A DNA stretch of 64,000 bases from Synchiropus splendidus (Eukaryota > Chordata > Actinopteri > Syngnathiformes > Callionymidae). Below the pieces are notes generated by a model that was not told the origin of the DNA, made no database searches, and saw nothing but the letters and a program-made list of their open reading frames with translations. The stretch is from contig NC_071345.1 of the NCBI RefSeq assembly GCF_027744825.2, forward strand, positions 12,478,501-12,542,500. Direction: 5' to 3'. Every line of letters starts with the position of its first letter. Positions within the stretch are counted from its first letter, which is position 1. Shown piece after piece: positions 1 to 12,920 of this stretch. The translations under genes and the position numbers were made by a program.

Positions 1-3000
1 CTTTCAATTAAAATTAATTTTGTTTGCTGGAATTTCCCAGCATGCATTGCAGTAGTATATACTTGACTAAACTTTATTTTATTATACCATAATACCAGGA
101 ATAGATGAGCAAAAACATTTGATGTGCGGCTTGTTGGAGCAGATGCTGCTTCATCACAATGTGCTGTTGAATATTTCTTTCTCAGTTCTGAGCGCTTATC
201 AAACCGTCGGGCAGTAAGACATGACGGACATCCTGGCTCTCCACTCGGGTGCTAGTTTTACGTCAAGTTACCCCTTCACCTCTATGTGACACTCATCCAT
301 CCACCATCGTCACAGATGGGACTAACAAAGAGTACTGGACCATTTGAGCGGCGCGCTCTCCACACAAAAGGTCACAGAGGATAAGTATGTGTCCGTGCGT
401 GTGTGCGCGCGCGTACATGTGTCATGACAGAGAGATCCATAGTTTGGACTACTTGGCCTCTGTCCTATCATCAAAGCACACAGGTGAGAGCTGCATTGTG
501 GGTCCTGAGTTCTCACATTACCCTTTCAACTCGGGAGGCACATCAAAGTACAGGCTGAGCACAGACACGACACACACACACACACACACACAGGAACACA
601 CAAAAATTTGTTTAAAAAAGACCCCACTTTGTCAAGGGGCAGCACGACTTATGTGTCATAAGATCATTTGAATTTAGCCTTATTGTAGGGTTTATTTTCA
701 GCAACATCATTTATTGACAACCACATTTCATCATCACACACAACCATAAACGTGTCCTCACCAGACAGTGAGATCAGCAGGGTTTGGGGTAGGGGGGTTA
801 AAAAGTATCGGCTGCCGTTTTAAGTTGGCCAGTATGATTTTGGAGAGATACCAGCGATGAGCTGTTAAGTCTTTGGGCCTATCGCGGTGCCTTTTTTGTC
901 CCCCCGACCTGCATGAAGCACACCTGTCGGGCGGTGTTGGTGAGGCAGTGGGAGGGTTCCAGGTGCCCCAGAGGGAGCTGCAGCTCATGCTTCAAAAAAT
1001 TCCCAAGCATCGGGAGCATCAAAACTCAAATCACATATTGCGATCTCATGCTTTTATTAAGTTTCATTCCATTTCTGGGCCTGGCATTTTAGTTGCAAAT
1101 AATACTAGTCAGACAAAGACAAAAGTTTGATTCAATAATCCATGATTATTGCCTATGAGATCAAAGGCAATGTGAACGTAATGAGTGAAAATAATAAACA
1201 CATATCACATGGTCTTGTGATCACATTTAAATTATTATTATTTTCTATCATTCATTATTCATCCGTTCCCCCAAACACACCAGAAAACCAGTCCAGATAT
1301 AAAAATAGCTGAGAAAAATGAGGTCAAGATTCCAGCTCCATGTCACCTGTCGAAAAGGGTGTGCAATAAAATAACAGTTATAATATCAAAGTCAAACAGA
1401 AGTGCTCAAAAGTTTGTACAATGGCAACAAAATTTTAAGCCCAAAGAAGACCAGAGTCCAGGCCCAGATAGAGGGGCTACAAATGAATGAAAACGTCGAG
1501 TCAAAAATGAACATTCCGGAATAATTCTTTGCGAAAGGCCTGACATGCGTGTAATCGCTGTGTACGCTCACGTCCAGCGCGCTGCTGAGGACTTGGACCT
1601 GAAGTTTGAAAGTGAGCCATGCTGGTCAGGGATGAGTTGCAGAGAAGCCTCGGGTGGAAGAGCGGGTCATTCTCATAAAAGTGACTTACAGTCCGTTCTG
1701 TCAGTGCAAACAGATGTGCGGAAGTATCATTCGTCTACGTGCACTTTTAACTCAATTACCTTGAATAATAGTGAACAGGTGAGTGCTGCTCTCTCTTCAA
1801 GTGTTGCAAGCGCCACCACAGAGCGGGTTTATTAGAGGACCCCTATGGTGGCTCCAAGCGGATTAGAACATGATGAGGGAGCGTGTGATGGAAGATAGGA
1901 CGAGCAATAAATCATCTTTGATCTATTTTAAACAGGTTATTGTAGACAAAGAGTCAATGTGGGTTCCCTCTTAAGCAGCTCAGCCTGACTCCATGCCTGG
2001 AGGTTACGGACTACTGTCCAAAATTGTCTTCTCCTCCTCACCCTCCTAGGCGCATAATCAGATCCAGGAGCAGCAGCTGTGGTTTACTGTCAAGTTTATT
2101 GGCCACAATGGTTGATTACACGGCTTATTTATGAGCGTCGCAAATTAAAAATGTGCAATGGAAAATGTGATAGGGAAATAAACCTGAATAAATAAACTGA
2201 TAGATGTATCAAACATGTAAACAAACACTCACTGCTGGAGCAAATTCATGAAATGGTTCACTCTTCGGTTTTTAACCAAATACATCAGTAAGAAACACAT
2301 TTACATTGTAGTAGCATCTCACACACTTCACAGTAGGTGAGTTAAAAAAAAGTGGTGGGAAACCATATTAGATTGTCTAATCTCTAACTTGAATGCTAGG
2401 TTTCCTTTCCTTTTCTTTAAGAAAAATGATGAATAGATAATAGACAAATGCACTGTGTGAAGTTAAAAAAGGGTATTCGCTTTGTCACATCTAATCAGGA
2501 AGCACAGTAGTTCAGTTGGCCACACCCACTGTTCTCTGGCGCCACCATGCTTTCCTCATCCCACGTCATGACTAAAGCCCTCTTCTGACTCTCCTGTAGC
2601 CCTTACCTGCCTTCAATATACAGTAAAATGGGACAAGTCCTGCAACTGAAGACTGAAACCATAGCATCAATTCAACTGCACAAACCTCAAAATCGTGGTG
2701 CCCTCGCCATGACCCGCTTTTGTTTTGGTTTTCTATTGGCTAGAGTGTTCTTCCCCTCTGTGTCTCCCTGACCTTCATCAGGTACTGGCACACACTTGGA
2801 ACCAATCGGCAATCCAGCTTCCCACCTGCTGCTGAAACACCTGCTGGCACCAGATCCACTTCCTTTCTGTCCTCTTACAACCTGGCTTCTGGTGCCTGTG
2901 CTTTTTGAAGCATTTTTCTGCGGCTGCACTTGTTTGATTCTTCTATTTGTGTTTGGTGACATCCACCTTATCTTCTGCTCTGCTTTTATGGTATTGTCCT

Positions 3001-4081
3001 GTTCCATTACTTTAGGTGAATGTTTGTGTTTTCCATGAACCTGTGCTGACAGCCATGTGCATTGTGTGTTTCTGTTCTGATAAATGTTCTGTTTTTTGGT
3101 TCTCTCCCGGTTCACTGACGATTATGTTAAAATCAAACCATGTTCAATATCAATATCTCGCCTCCAACTGGTCCAATTTAATAATTTTTGAATTTTTACT
3201 TTTTAAACCTCCTCTTAGTTGGACCAGCTATGTGCCAGTTTATGGTCATAGTTATCCCCACTGCTCCAAAATCGAGGCTGAAGTCAAAGGAGACTATTTG
3301 TTCCTGGAGCCATGAGCAACATTTCTGTAAAATTGAATTTAAATCTGTTCAATTTTTTCAGTTATTTTGCTTAGAGATTGATAAATGTAAATAAGGCAAC
3401 CTTTTTGATTATTGGTAACACCGCAGCTTTCACCTGAACAACAAGGAGATGCAACAGCAAATCACCTGAAGTCACAGAATAGTGGTCACTAAAACATTCT
3501 GCACTGAGTTCGTCTGAAGTGCCAGTTTTTTCAAGCCTATAAGTAACTTTTGTTCCCCCCCATGCCATCAAAAATATACAGAGAACTGCACTGGGAACTT
3601 ATTATTTACATCTCATCATTAGTATTAGCATATTGCTAGTATTTTTTTACTGTAATTGGTGCAATAAATGTCAAACAAACCAGCTTCATTGTTTTTCAGT
3701 CTGTTTGCTTCTTGGCTACGTCCATTTCACTGGAGTGATGAGGTGAACTGGAACTGGAGAGAAGTTCTGCTGATGACCCAGGTGCTGTGACTGAACACGG
3801 AATAGAACGAATAGAACTTTACATAACGTGGTTGGTAAACTGTTTTTGTGTGGAGGAGGGATGTGTGTTTGGGGAAAATTGCACAGAGGGAAGCAACACT
3901 GGAAAGCACAGCAAGCACTGCACAGACTGGGCTACAGCTCGGTTACTGTCAGCCACAGAGCTCGGCCATCTGTTTGGAGTCGGGGGGGCTGCTTGTATTA
4001 TCCACCATTTAGTTCTGGCACGGTCAAAAATATTACGCAATTAAGTTCAATATGCCTCGCATACGACCCGAATCTATGAGG
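1..4081. other. Intergenic, no gene recognised
   Basis: Open frames here are short, lack splice-consistent homology and resemble no protein known to me. Apart from the CA repeat, the sequence looks like unannotated intergenic DNA. Confidence 0.6.
570..592. repeat. (CA)n microsatellite
   Basis: About 11 CA units. Confidence 0.9.
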
Positions 4082-4320
4082 CAGGGGTCACCAACCTTTT
4101 AGCAACCGTGAGCAACCCCTACTGGCTACTGCATGATAAATGATATTCCTCTCAAATACATGTCTTATCGCCAAGTTTTCACAATAATTGGTATAACCAA
4201 AAATGCAATCACAAAATCAAACAAAATGAGGTGGTCATTACATGGTTATTATGTTGTTATTACATGGTTATTACATTTATTTTTTTATTTTTTTAAACGC
4301 TGTGGGCTACTCCCTTGGTG
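4082..4320 (+). mobile_element. hAT-like nonautonomous element, 5' end retained
   Basis: CAGGGGTCACCAACCTTTT is a typical hAT (Charlie-like) terminal repeat. The following sequence and GGGCTACTCCC near 4308 fit a short nonautonomous copy, but no matching right terminal repeat was found, so the right end is approximate. Confidence 0.55.
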
Positions 4321-5584
4321 TTAGTGACTGGTTAAGGGGGTAGAGGTCTTCAAAAAAAAATCTGTGGATGTAGAATCACTTGTTCCCCAGCTTCTGCTGT
4401 CATATGCCATGCCATGCCACATGCATTCTATCTTTCTATGACAGAAATAACGTGAACGCCAGCATCTTGAGGGGCCTATAGTCTGCTAATGGAGAGTCTT
4501 TGTTGGACACTATAAAATCTTTTTCAACAACTACTGTTTACCAAGATGATAATACAATATAATTGTGTATATAGAACATACTAACAGGCTTTACTGCGTT
4601 TACAATCTGTCTGGTAATTCTAAGCCTCCCATACCTTCCTGTCTGGTGTGAATGAAGGTGTCAAGGCTGAATCCAAGACATACAAAAAAGGATGGAGACG
4701 TTAAAGAGACATTTGTCAGAGAAGTAAAAACGCACTGTTTTATTTAAGATGAGCCTAAAGGTGAAATAAAGTTAAAAATTGCAGGAAAGTGCTACTGTGG
4801 AGCTGGTCTGTTTATATCTCACTTCATCCAGCAAGTCCTGGATCGTGTCAGCCGCTGTCCCTCCTGAAGGCTGAGAGCACAAGAATTTAGCCGAGACACT
4901 GAAGACACATCAGCGCCAAGACGCCGACATTGGCATCAGACAGCTCACATTTTTGTGTGTGGAAACACGCAAGTGTGTCCAGACATCATTAGGAAAGCAC
5001 TATTTCAGATGACATCACTTGTTGGGCCCAGATGAAGGTTCGTGGCTGAACGTGGAAGGGAAACATTATCATAATTAAATGTTATTATAATTTTGGAGGG
5101 TAATACAATTGGAAAAGGACGCAGTGAAGCAATGGAGCGGTTCTGTAGGTCAGCCAGCAGATGTCGACTGAATGTGTCAGCAGAGAGCACAGGGTTTTGG
5201 AGGCGACCATTTTCAATTTGTCCAGAGGAAAAGCGACACCATTGTAATGTACAAATAGTCTTAAAAGAGTGTTGTCTTCTTAACTATGCATTTTTGCTAC
5301 TTGCTTATGGACTTTGTCTTTTTTTATTTTTATTTATTTTATTTTTTATTTAAGGACCTGTATGTACAGTATGTCAGGTGTTTTGGTAAGAAAAGGCAAA
5401 AAAAAGCATGCCACTCTTTATGGTTACCACTTACTACAAACTTTAAATGCAATAATTTCTTCGTTTTTTTTATTTAATTTTTTGTTCTTTTTATTCATTC
5501 ATTATTTTTTATACTTTTTTTTGTTTCTAAGTCATTTTGCTATTTCCGTGTCTTCACTTCTCCTGAAGAACAAGAGATCTGTCT

Positions 5585-5585
<1 letters not shown>

Positions 5586-5642
<57 letters not shown>
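5586..5642. repeat. (ATT)n microsatellite
   Basis: About 18 pure ATT units. Translation gives a meaningless poly-isoleucine run. Confidence 0.95.
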
Positions 5643-8600
5643 GTGTCATTGTTTTTTTCTGCAGGTGTTCCAAAGTTTGGACAAAGTTTCATATGGTTCT
5701 GCCCTGGAAACAAAAGTACATATGCTCCATATTCATTCCCATTTTTCTTGTCAGCAACCAGCTCTGTCAATGAGTCACCCGATGAAAACATGAATTTTGT
5801 CAGTCAACCAAGTAATAAAACAACCACAAGCCCCTCCATGTTCTGCTTGGAGGAATATCAGCGCATAACTTTCGTCCTAAAGAGCACGCAGATGCACTAT
5901 AGATCACGGAGTTCAGCGCACAGTCTGTCATATACAAGTGCAGCCAGCTGTTAGCAGTCCGCTAGCTCCAGAAAGGACCAGCATCGATCTTGAACACAGA
6001 TGTGGATGCTCTTGGTCCTTAACATTCAGCTCACCTGGTTATCAAGTGTCATCACGGAGACTAAAACAGAGTTCAAGTCTCTGTGACATAGTGGAAATGG
6101 AACTCTAAATGCTTCAGTAAACCGGAGCGACAGTTTCCACATTGTGGTCTGTTGTTCTCTGGTTGTTAAGACCTAAAAAAAAACCTTCATAGTTTAGAGC
6201 TTATTTCAGAACAAAGACGAAAATACAAGTCTGCAGCAGAGAGAATGAACCAGTTTCCAAATTTCATCACACATGATCGCACCAAGCTATTGCACTATTT
6301 ATTGTAAATGGACGTGAATAAATCAGCAGTTTGGACTCGGTTCAAATGGCTGTGATTCATATGTGAGTTCTGATGATGCCACAGATACATTCTCCGATGA
6401 AAATCCAGACTTGACTTCAAAGTTTTGGAGAGCGCCAAGCGCTGTCAAAAGTGCGCTCGCAGCCAAGTGGAAAACATTACTTCAGTTACTTTTAAGTGTT
6501 TTACAACCTGGCAAGCACCATGTTTATTAACAGAAGACAAGCAGCGCCTATACAGGTGCTCCGACTGTTTCCTATAAGGATGTTTTATTCGTCTTTACAT
6601 CCCAGTGATTTAAGTTAAGCTAAAGGAATTAGAAGGTTTTAGTGCTTCAGTGTTAGAAATTGATATACAGTCAATGGTTGGATGATTGAAAACTCACAGC
6701 TGTCCAGTGATAAAGTGTAGCTACTGTCGATAATGTTGCTCAAATCTGACCGAAGTCAGAAGTGTGAACTGGTCCTCTAAAGTGGAGGAACAAGTGAGCA
6801 ACATGGCAGCAAGCAGCAAGATCGGATTGAAAAGATTGAATGTCTTGTGTGCAGTGTCAGGCACTCCGGCATCCAGGAGAGACTCAGTAGAAACACTGCT
6901 TCCCCTCCACAGTGAGAGGCTGAATGTGGTGTCTCTGGCATCTTTTAAGTGTCTTTGAAGCCTCCCTGGGACGGTAGAAATTCCCTTGGAACCTTGTCTG
7001 CTACCACAAGGATCACACTAAAATTATTACTTCCACCCAGGAGGTTGTGTTTTTGACAGTCTCTGTGTCTTTGTTCACAATAACTTTGTGTGTCTAAGTG
7101 AAATTGGATAAGGAAGAAATATTAAATTGTGGGAGTTATAAGATACGTTTTTTTCACCATCAATTCAGGCATTCGGAACCTTAGATATACACACTTTCAA
7201 GGTCTTCATACTCTCTGAGTGCGTAGGTGTAAGGCTTCAATGTGCTCACCTACATGGACAAGGTTTGATTTTAGATCAGGAAATTAGGTATTCGCTCTGT
7301 AATGGACCCTTTTTTGGCAGAGGTGTGTGCTCGCTGAGTGCTTTCTTTAGTTGGCCTTTGAGCAGTAAGGATGTGAGTCTATGAATACCCCCATGGAAAA
7401 TTGCATTTGGACTGTAGGACAGCTCCACCTTTCGCCTCACTGTTTTGGAATAGCTTCCATTGACTCTCCTGTTTGCCTGGGAAGAAATCAATACAATTTC
7501 CAGAAGTTTCACATAAGGGAAGCCTAGGCCTCTGTGCCTGTGCTGCTGCCCCCACAACCTATAACACCTATTTATGCTCAGTCTTCTGTACAGATCCGGA
7601 TATGGACAGAGGCTTCTGTCTATACTTTTCATCCATTTCGTCCGTATTTCTGCGTGTTTCCACAAAGCTTATGGACATGAATGGTGCAGTACCACTGGAA
7701 ACCGTGGGGGCAGTGTTGTTCCTTCCAATATGTAGCTCTAATGAGACATGAAGAAGACATAACAAAGGTGGAAATTCCATTGGCGATATATTTAACAGCC
7801 TCACCGACAACACTGCCTCCGTTTCGTCTTTAGTGCAAGAGGTATATTATCAATACTCCTTCCACAGTCGCCATGTTGGTTTTGGAGTTTGTTGTAGTCA
7901 TAAACTTTTGACTGCTGTCTGCTCCCCCTAGTGGATACATTGGTGAACAGAAATGCCAACGCAAAGAACGCATGAAAGCACGTGATCAGTGACGGCAATG
8001 TTTGAATTCCGTACATAAAGGGAGGATAAATGGGCCTTTAGTGGTGGAACTGGATGAATGCCATTGAATTGTGAGAACAAATAGAACCACACACAAAATC
8101 TGGTGGAGACAGACTTACAATTTAAAACCTGAAATTCAGGAATTACAATTAGAAAGGGTGAGTAATGCAACATTTGAGTGACTTTTTAAGAAGGAAATCT
8201 GTGGATGTGGATCATCAAAAGATTTGTGGGACATTTTACATGTATCTGTTAAGTGCTGCTTTTGTGAAGGATCACTGACTCATGTGCATTGTGAGCTTTA
8301 TGGCTTAGATGTTCGGAGATCAGGAAGACATGGCTGGTTGGATGCACATGGAGAGATACTGTAGACGACTGCTGCCCTCAACAACAGGATGCTGACCCAC
8401 CATCGCCATCCCACTCCAGCTCATAAAGTCTACATGACCTAAGAACATTCGCGATGAGGTCACTTTCCAGAGACATCTGCGGGCAAACATCCTCCACTTA
8501 CGCTGGGTGACATCTTTACAGTGGAAAAACATACCTCACATCTGGGAACATCACAGTTGGTGGTGATGCCATCTCGCTGGCCCAACGTTGGTACCTCAGG

Positions 8601-9949
8601 TTGATCTTGCCGCCTCATAAAAGCAGAGAACATCTAAGCGCTTTTTGGATCCAGGTCCTAATTCATTCCTTACAATGTGATGTTTCCAACGCCGCCGCCA
8701 CCTTGGTAGCCTCCTACTTGGCATGTATGCTTTTTATTATGGTTGTTTTTTTCTTTTCCCCCTCAGTGATTGTGATCTTTTTTTCAAGTATTCGATGATG
8801 AATGACTATGGTGTCCTTGTAAGAATCTTTAAAGTTCACCGAAAGGTGAGTTACCTCTTTGTAGAAGAGCAGAAGTAAATATAAGAGGCGCGCAAAATTA
8901 CGTCAGGTTATGATGCATACTTTCATCCCGCTAGCGTGTGGCTAGCATATGCCGTCAGGGCTAATTTGTCCACATGAATCACAGTGCTACGCTGCTTTGT
9001 TTCGAGAGGCTTCAGAGGAATACTTTAAATACCGATTCATATGAGACGCATTAATTCTCCATGCGCTTTTCAGCCACATTAAGAATAAAGTGCAAACACC
9101 TACCAACACCTGCCACTCATGTTCGCCACCGCTGCCGCTTGGCAAACCTCCAGCCATCCCGTTTTACTGCAGGTCCGTCTGGAACGTTCTGATGAGGTGC
9201 TAAGTGTGTAGTAAAGGGCGAGATAAAAACGCGTCATGGTTCCATCCACTCTCCGGCACTCGCTTCATCACTTGCCAAAGGTTCTCCACAGATGGTCAAT
9301 CCAAAACCACAATAAGGCGCTCAAGAAAAATAATTGCTACAGCAGGAGTTCCACGCATCATTTGTATCACATGGACACGTAACAGTTGTGAGCTGGTGAA
9401 GAGGTGGGCAGCCAGCTCTGTAAAAGGAGTGTTTCATGTCAAGCTGACATCAAGAAAGGTGGTTTTAATGTTTTAAAATCTGTTAGAAATGCAATCATCC
9501 TGTTTACCATAGCATGGTCTACCACCTAATACTATACTTGCAGTACTGGAAATGTCTTCTTCCATTTCCAACATGCTATTTTAACATGAACCTGAAGTTT
9601 GCAAAGACAATGTCAAAAATAATAATCGGAAATCATCTATCTCCTCCTCCGTGACAGACTTCAGGGACCTTAGACTAAAGACAGTAGGGTGCTGGTTGGA
9701 GGAATTTCACCATTTCACCATTTCAGGCTGATGTGCTGACCTCACAGTCGCCCGATAAATCCAGGCATGTGGACCCTAGACAGAAAAAAATCTAACCTTA
9801 ACAGAGACAAAAGTAACCTCAAGATCATTTAGTATTTATATATATATACAGGTATATACATTTTTATTGACCTTGCATGCCAACATCGTGTGGTCACTTT
9901 GTCGCCAAGCACTAGACATAAGTCACTGTCACTGTTTCATTTCAATATT

Positions 9950-9952
<3 letters not shown>

Positions 9953-10025
<73 letters not shown>
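9953..10025. repeat. (AT)n microsatellite
   Basis: About 36 pure AT units. Confidence 0.95.
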
Positions 10026-10030
<5 letters not shown>

Positions 10031-12741
10031 AAGCCAGCACCAGTGTGTGGCATATGGTATATTTGCAGCGCCTCTATTCATGTATAGATTGTACTAAATT
10101 CAGTCCATTTTCTTCAGGCTACGCAGGCAGACAGATAAATGTAGTAAAAATGATCCATGTCTGCACGTTGGCTTTATATGCCCCTCAAACATCAGAGTGG
10201 GCTGGATTGAGATGTTTCAGAAGTATTGGAAGCAGGTGCAGAAGAAGAGTATCATTAATCTAACGCTGAATTATAGATAAGCCCCGTGTGCTCGACTCAA
10301 CTCTGGGCAGGCTGGAGATTCCAAGGGTGAATATTTGATACAAGTTTGAAAATGGTTTTGAACTCATTTTTCCCTCCAATCGGCATAAAGCTTTATTAAT
10401 ACTATTTCATTGGAGAATGCAGATATTTTAAACAGCTATTTGATCAGTCATTGAAACAAAATGGCAAAAAAGCAAATGGATAAAAATAAATCTATGGCTC
10501 CTTCTAACCTTCTCCATGGGGTCATGGGGACACTCTGGACAGGTTGCTGCACAGAACATATAAAGACAGATCACCACTCAGAAAAAGCTTCACGCTTCGA
10601 GTATTAAAGAGACAAGGACTCATTTCTAATTTCTCCTTGAATCTGTCTCCACTCCGTGGCTACAGATACGGGAGCTCAGACCCAAGCCACAGATCCGAGA
10701 TTGGTTCTCAGATAACACGCTATCGTGAACATATGATGCCAGCAGGTCATGTTTTGGAGGCATTTGCAAAACACACAGGCTGAAAATTGCTTGAAATACC
10801 AACACGGACCAGTCAGAGAGGAAAGCATGCAAGATATCATTGACATCTCAATCATTACTCAGGAATAAAACTGCCTTCTAGACACTATATAGATGACAGA
10901 AACTCCCACAATTTAATGGTATAAGAATATTCAATTTGCAATTTTATATATGTATATATATATATATAAAATATACAGTGTATATGTCCTCTCCATATAT
11001 AGATATATACAAAATGTATGATCTACTTTGACAATGTTATATCACAAAAATGTCACTTAGAACAAAACATATTTTGAGCAGAAAGTATCATGGCTTACTA
11101 TTTTTCTTTTGTAATATTTAAATATCAAATACATGTAAAATTGCATCTGACCCAATTTGAACCCCATAAGCCTGTTGTCGTTGACCGGTTGTCTCTAAGT
11201 CAGGGCAGGTGAGGAGAAGAAAGAGGCAGGAAGGGGAAAACCAAGCTAATAGAGCGACAACATGGAAAGCCCCCCATGAGCGAGGCAGGTTTGGGCTTCG
11301 TTCCAGCCTGAACACACACCGGCTGTTGTGGGTGTGCATACACCTACACACATTAACTGTTAAATGTTTCTGCATGCAGAAGCTTATACAAACACACATT
11401 TTATTGATTTAAAGCCATAAAACCCTGAAACAAAAGCAAGGCAAGAATGTCATAAAAATCCAACAGTGACAAACGTTTCATGGTGAAGGATCCAAACACA
11501 CTGAGTAAACAACTGGGACCAGCTTCCCACCAGAATCACGTTACAAACTATAGATCCTGACACGCAACCTACATCCACATCAAAGTCAGGATGAATGACT
11601 GAAGGTTTGGACGGCTGCGATGTCCTCCAGCGCTGAACAACCCAGCAGAAATCACATGTGCATTTTACGTTTCCTGCAAACCTGGCAACGCAACAAGCAA
11701 AGTCCGACGGACCACCAGGGTGCTTTGCCGTCTCTAAAAATTGTTTATGTATGAGGGTTAGACGAGGTAGCGGGGCAACAACTTCTAAAACAAAAATAAG
11801 GAGGGAGGAATCAAAGCCCGGTGACACTTCAACACTTCTCCTAGTGACAACATGTCATATAATTCAATCAATAACAGTCTTCAATTTGGCGGAAAATGAT
11901 GTTTAATACAGCTTTAGTTTATCCCGCTGTATTAGGAAAGTCCCCTCAACACTTTCAGTCCGTTTTATTGCTTCACTGAAACAACATCTGCAGCGTGAGT
12001 TTTTTTTCTTCTTGCTGATGTAGCAGTTCTGGGCATCTTATGCAAGGTACATGGGTGGACATGAGAGTCGAGCCAAAACTGTGCCCAAGCTGAAAGCTGT
12101 AACAACAAACACTGACTCAAACGTTCTGGTGTATTTGGTCACATTTCCACACTGTCAGATACTGGCAGGGCCGCTTTGGACCACAGGTTGAGTGGGAGAG
12201 AGAAAAAAATTTTGCACTCCACACTGATGCATTCATCATATTAAAAAGAAGAGTTTGGGGTCAAATAAAACTGACCTCTTATCTTGCTCGTCCGGCCTTT
12301 TGCTTCATTATAAATAGTGACACAGCTGCCCAGAAATACTTGGTCAGTGAGTGGTTCCGAGGCACCTTTAGGTACTACTTTCAGGCCCATGACAGAGTTC
12401 CTCAAGTGGCAGTGTGATATGTATGTTGTATGTATTTATATGTAGTGTATGATGAGGTCAGGCAGATGAGGTGAAGTACGAGTCTCCCTGGACTATGATG
12501 TTGGTTGATGATGCAGTGACATGGGAACATGGAGGAGAGGTGGAGCTGGAAGGAAAGATAGTGAAAGTCAACCGAAGTAAAACATAATACATACTGTATG
12601 TGAGAATGAGATGGAGGAAGAGTGATAATAGTGGTAGCAACAGAGTATTTTTGGATCATACACAGTAACAGGCATAGGAGAGTGCCTCCAGCTATGGTAG
12701 CTACACAGACACTATCTGAGTGACTGGAGGTTAAGCCATCT

Positions 12742-12920
12742 TGATGAAGCTTCATGAAACAGTGTCTTCAATTTCAAAGCTCAGTACTGTCGGAGGCACT
12801 CTTGGTTTAAAAACAGTGTGAGGATTCATTAAAACGGTTGTTGAAAACCAAATATTTATGAGCAGAGGGTGCCATCTAGTGGGCTCTGAAAATGAACACA
12901 TGGTTTCATGAAGCTTCATT
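12742..12920. mobile_element. MITE with 18-bp terminal inverted repeats
   Basis: The left end GATGAAGCTTCATGAAAC (12743-12760) and right end GTTTCATGAAGCTTCATT (12903-12920) are inverted repeats matching at 17 of 18 bases. Each arm also contains the small palindrome ATGAAGCTTCAT. There is no coding capacity. A related fragment lies at 47757. Confidence 0.65.

Larger units (their letters stand above)
4321..12741. other. Intergenic, no gene recognised
   Basis: AT-rich with ATT (5586) and AT (9953, 10945) repeats. A weak inverted repeat, GGGGGCAGTGTTGTTCC near 7708 against GACAACACTGCCTCCG near 7807, may be a decayed MITE. No supportable exon was found on either strand. Confidence 0.6.

Noticed and set aside
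2687..3115. 142-aa minus-strand open frame, and a similar CT-rich tract at 40600-40970
   Set aside because: No recognisable domain. Both looked vaguely like old LTR sequence, but I could not align them or find LTR ends.
5314..5793. 159-aa plus-strand open frame
   Set aside because: It reads through the ATT microsatellite as poly-isoleucine; no homology or splice context.
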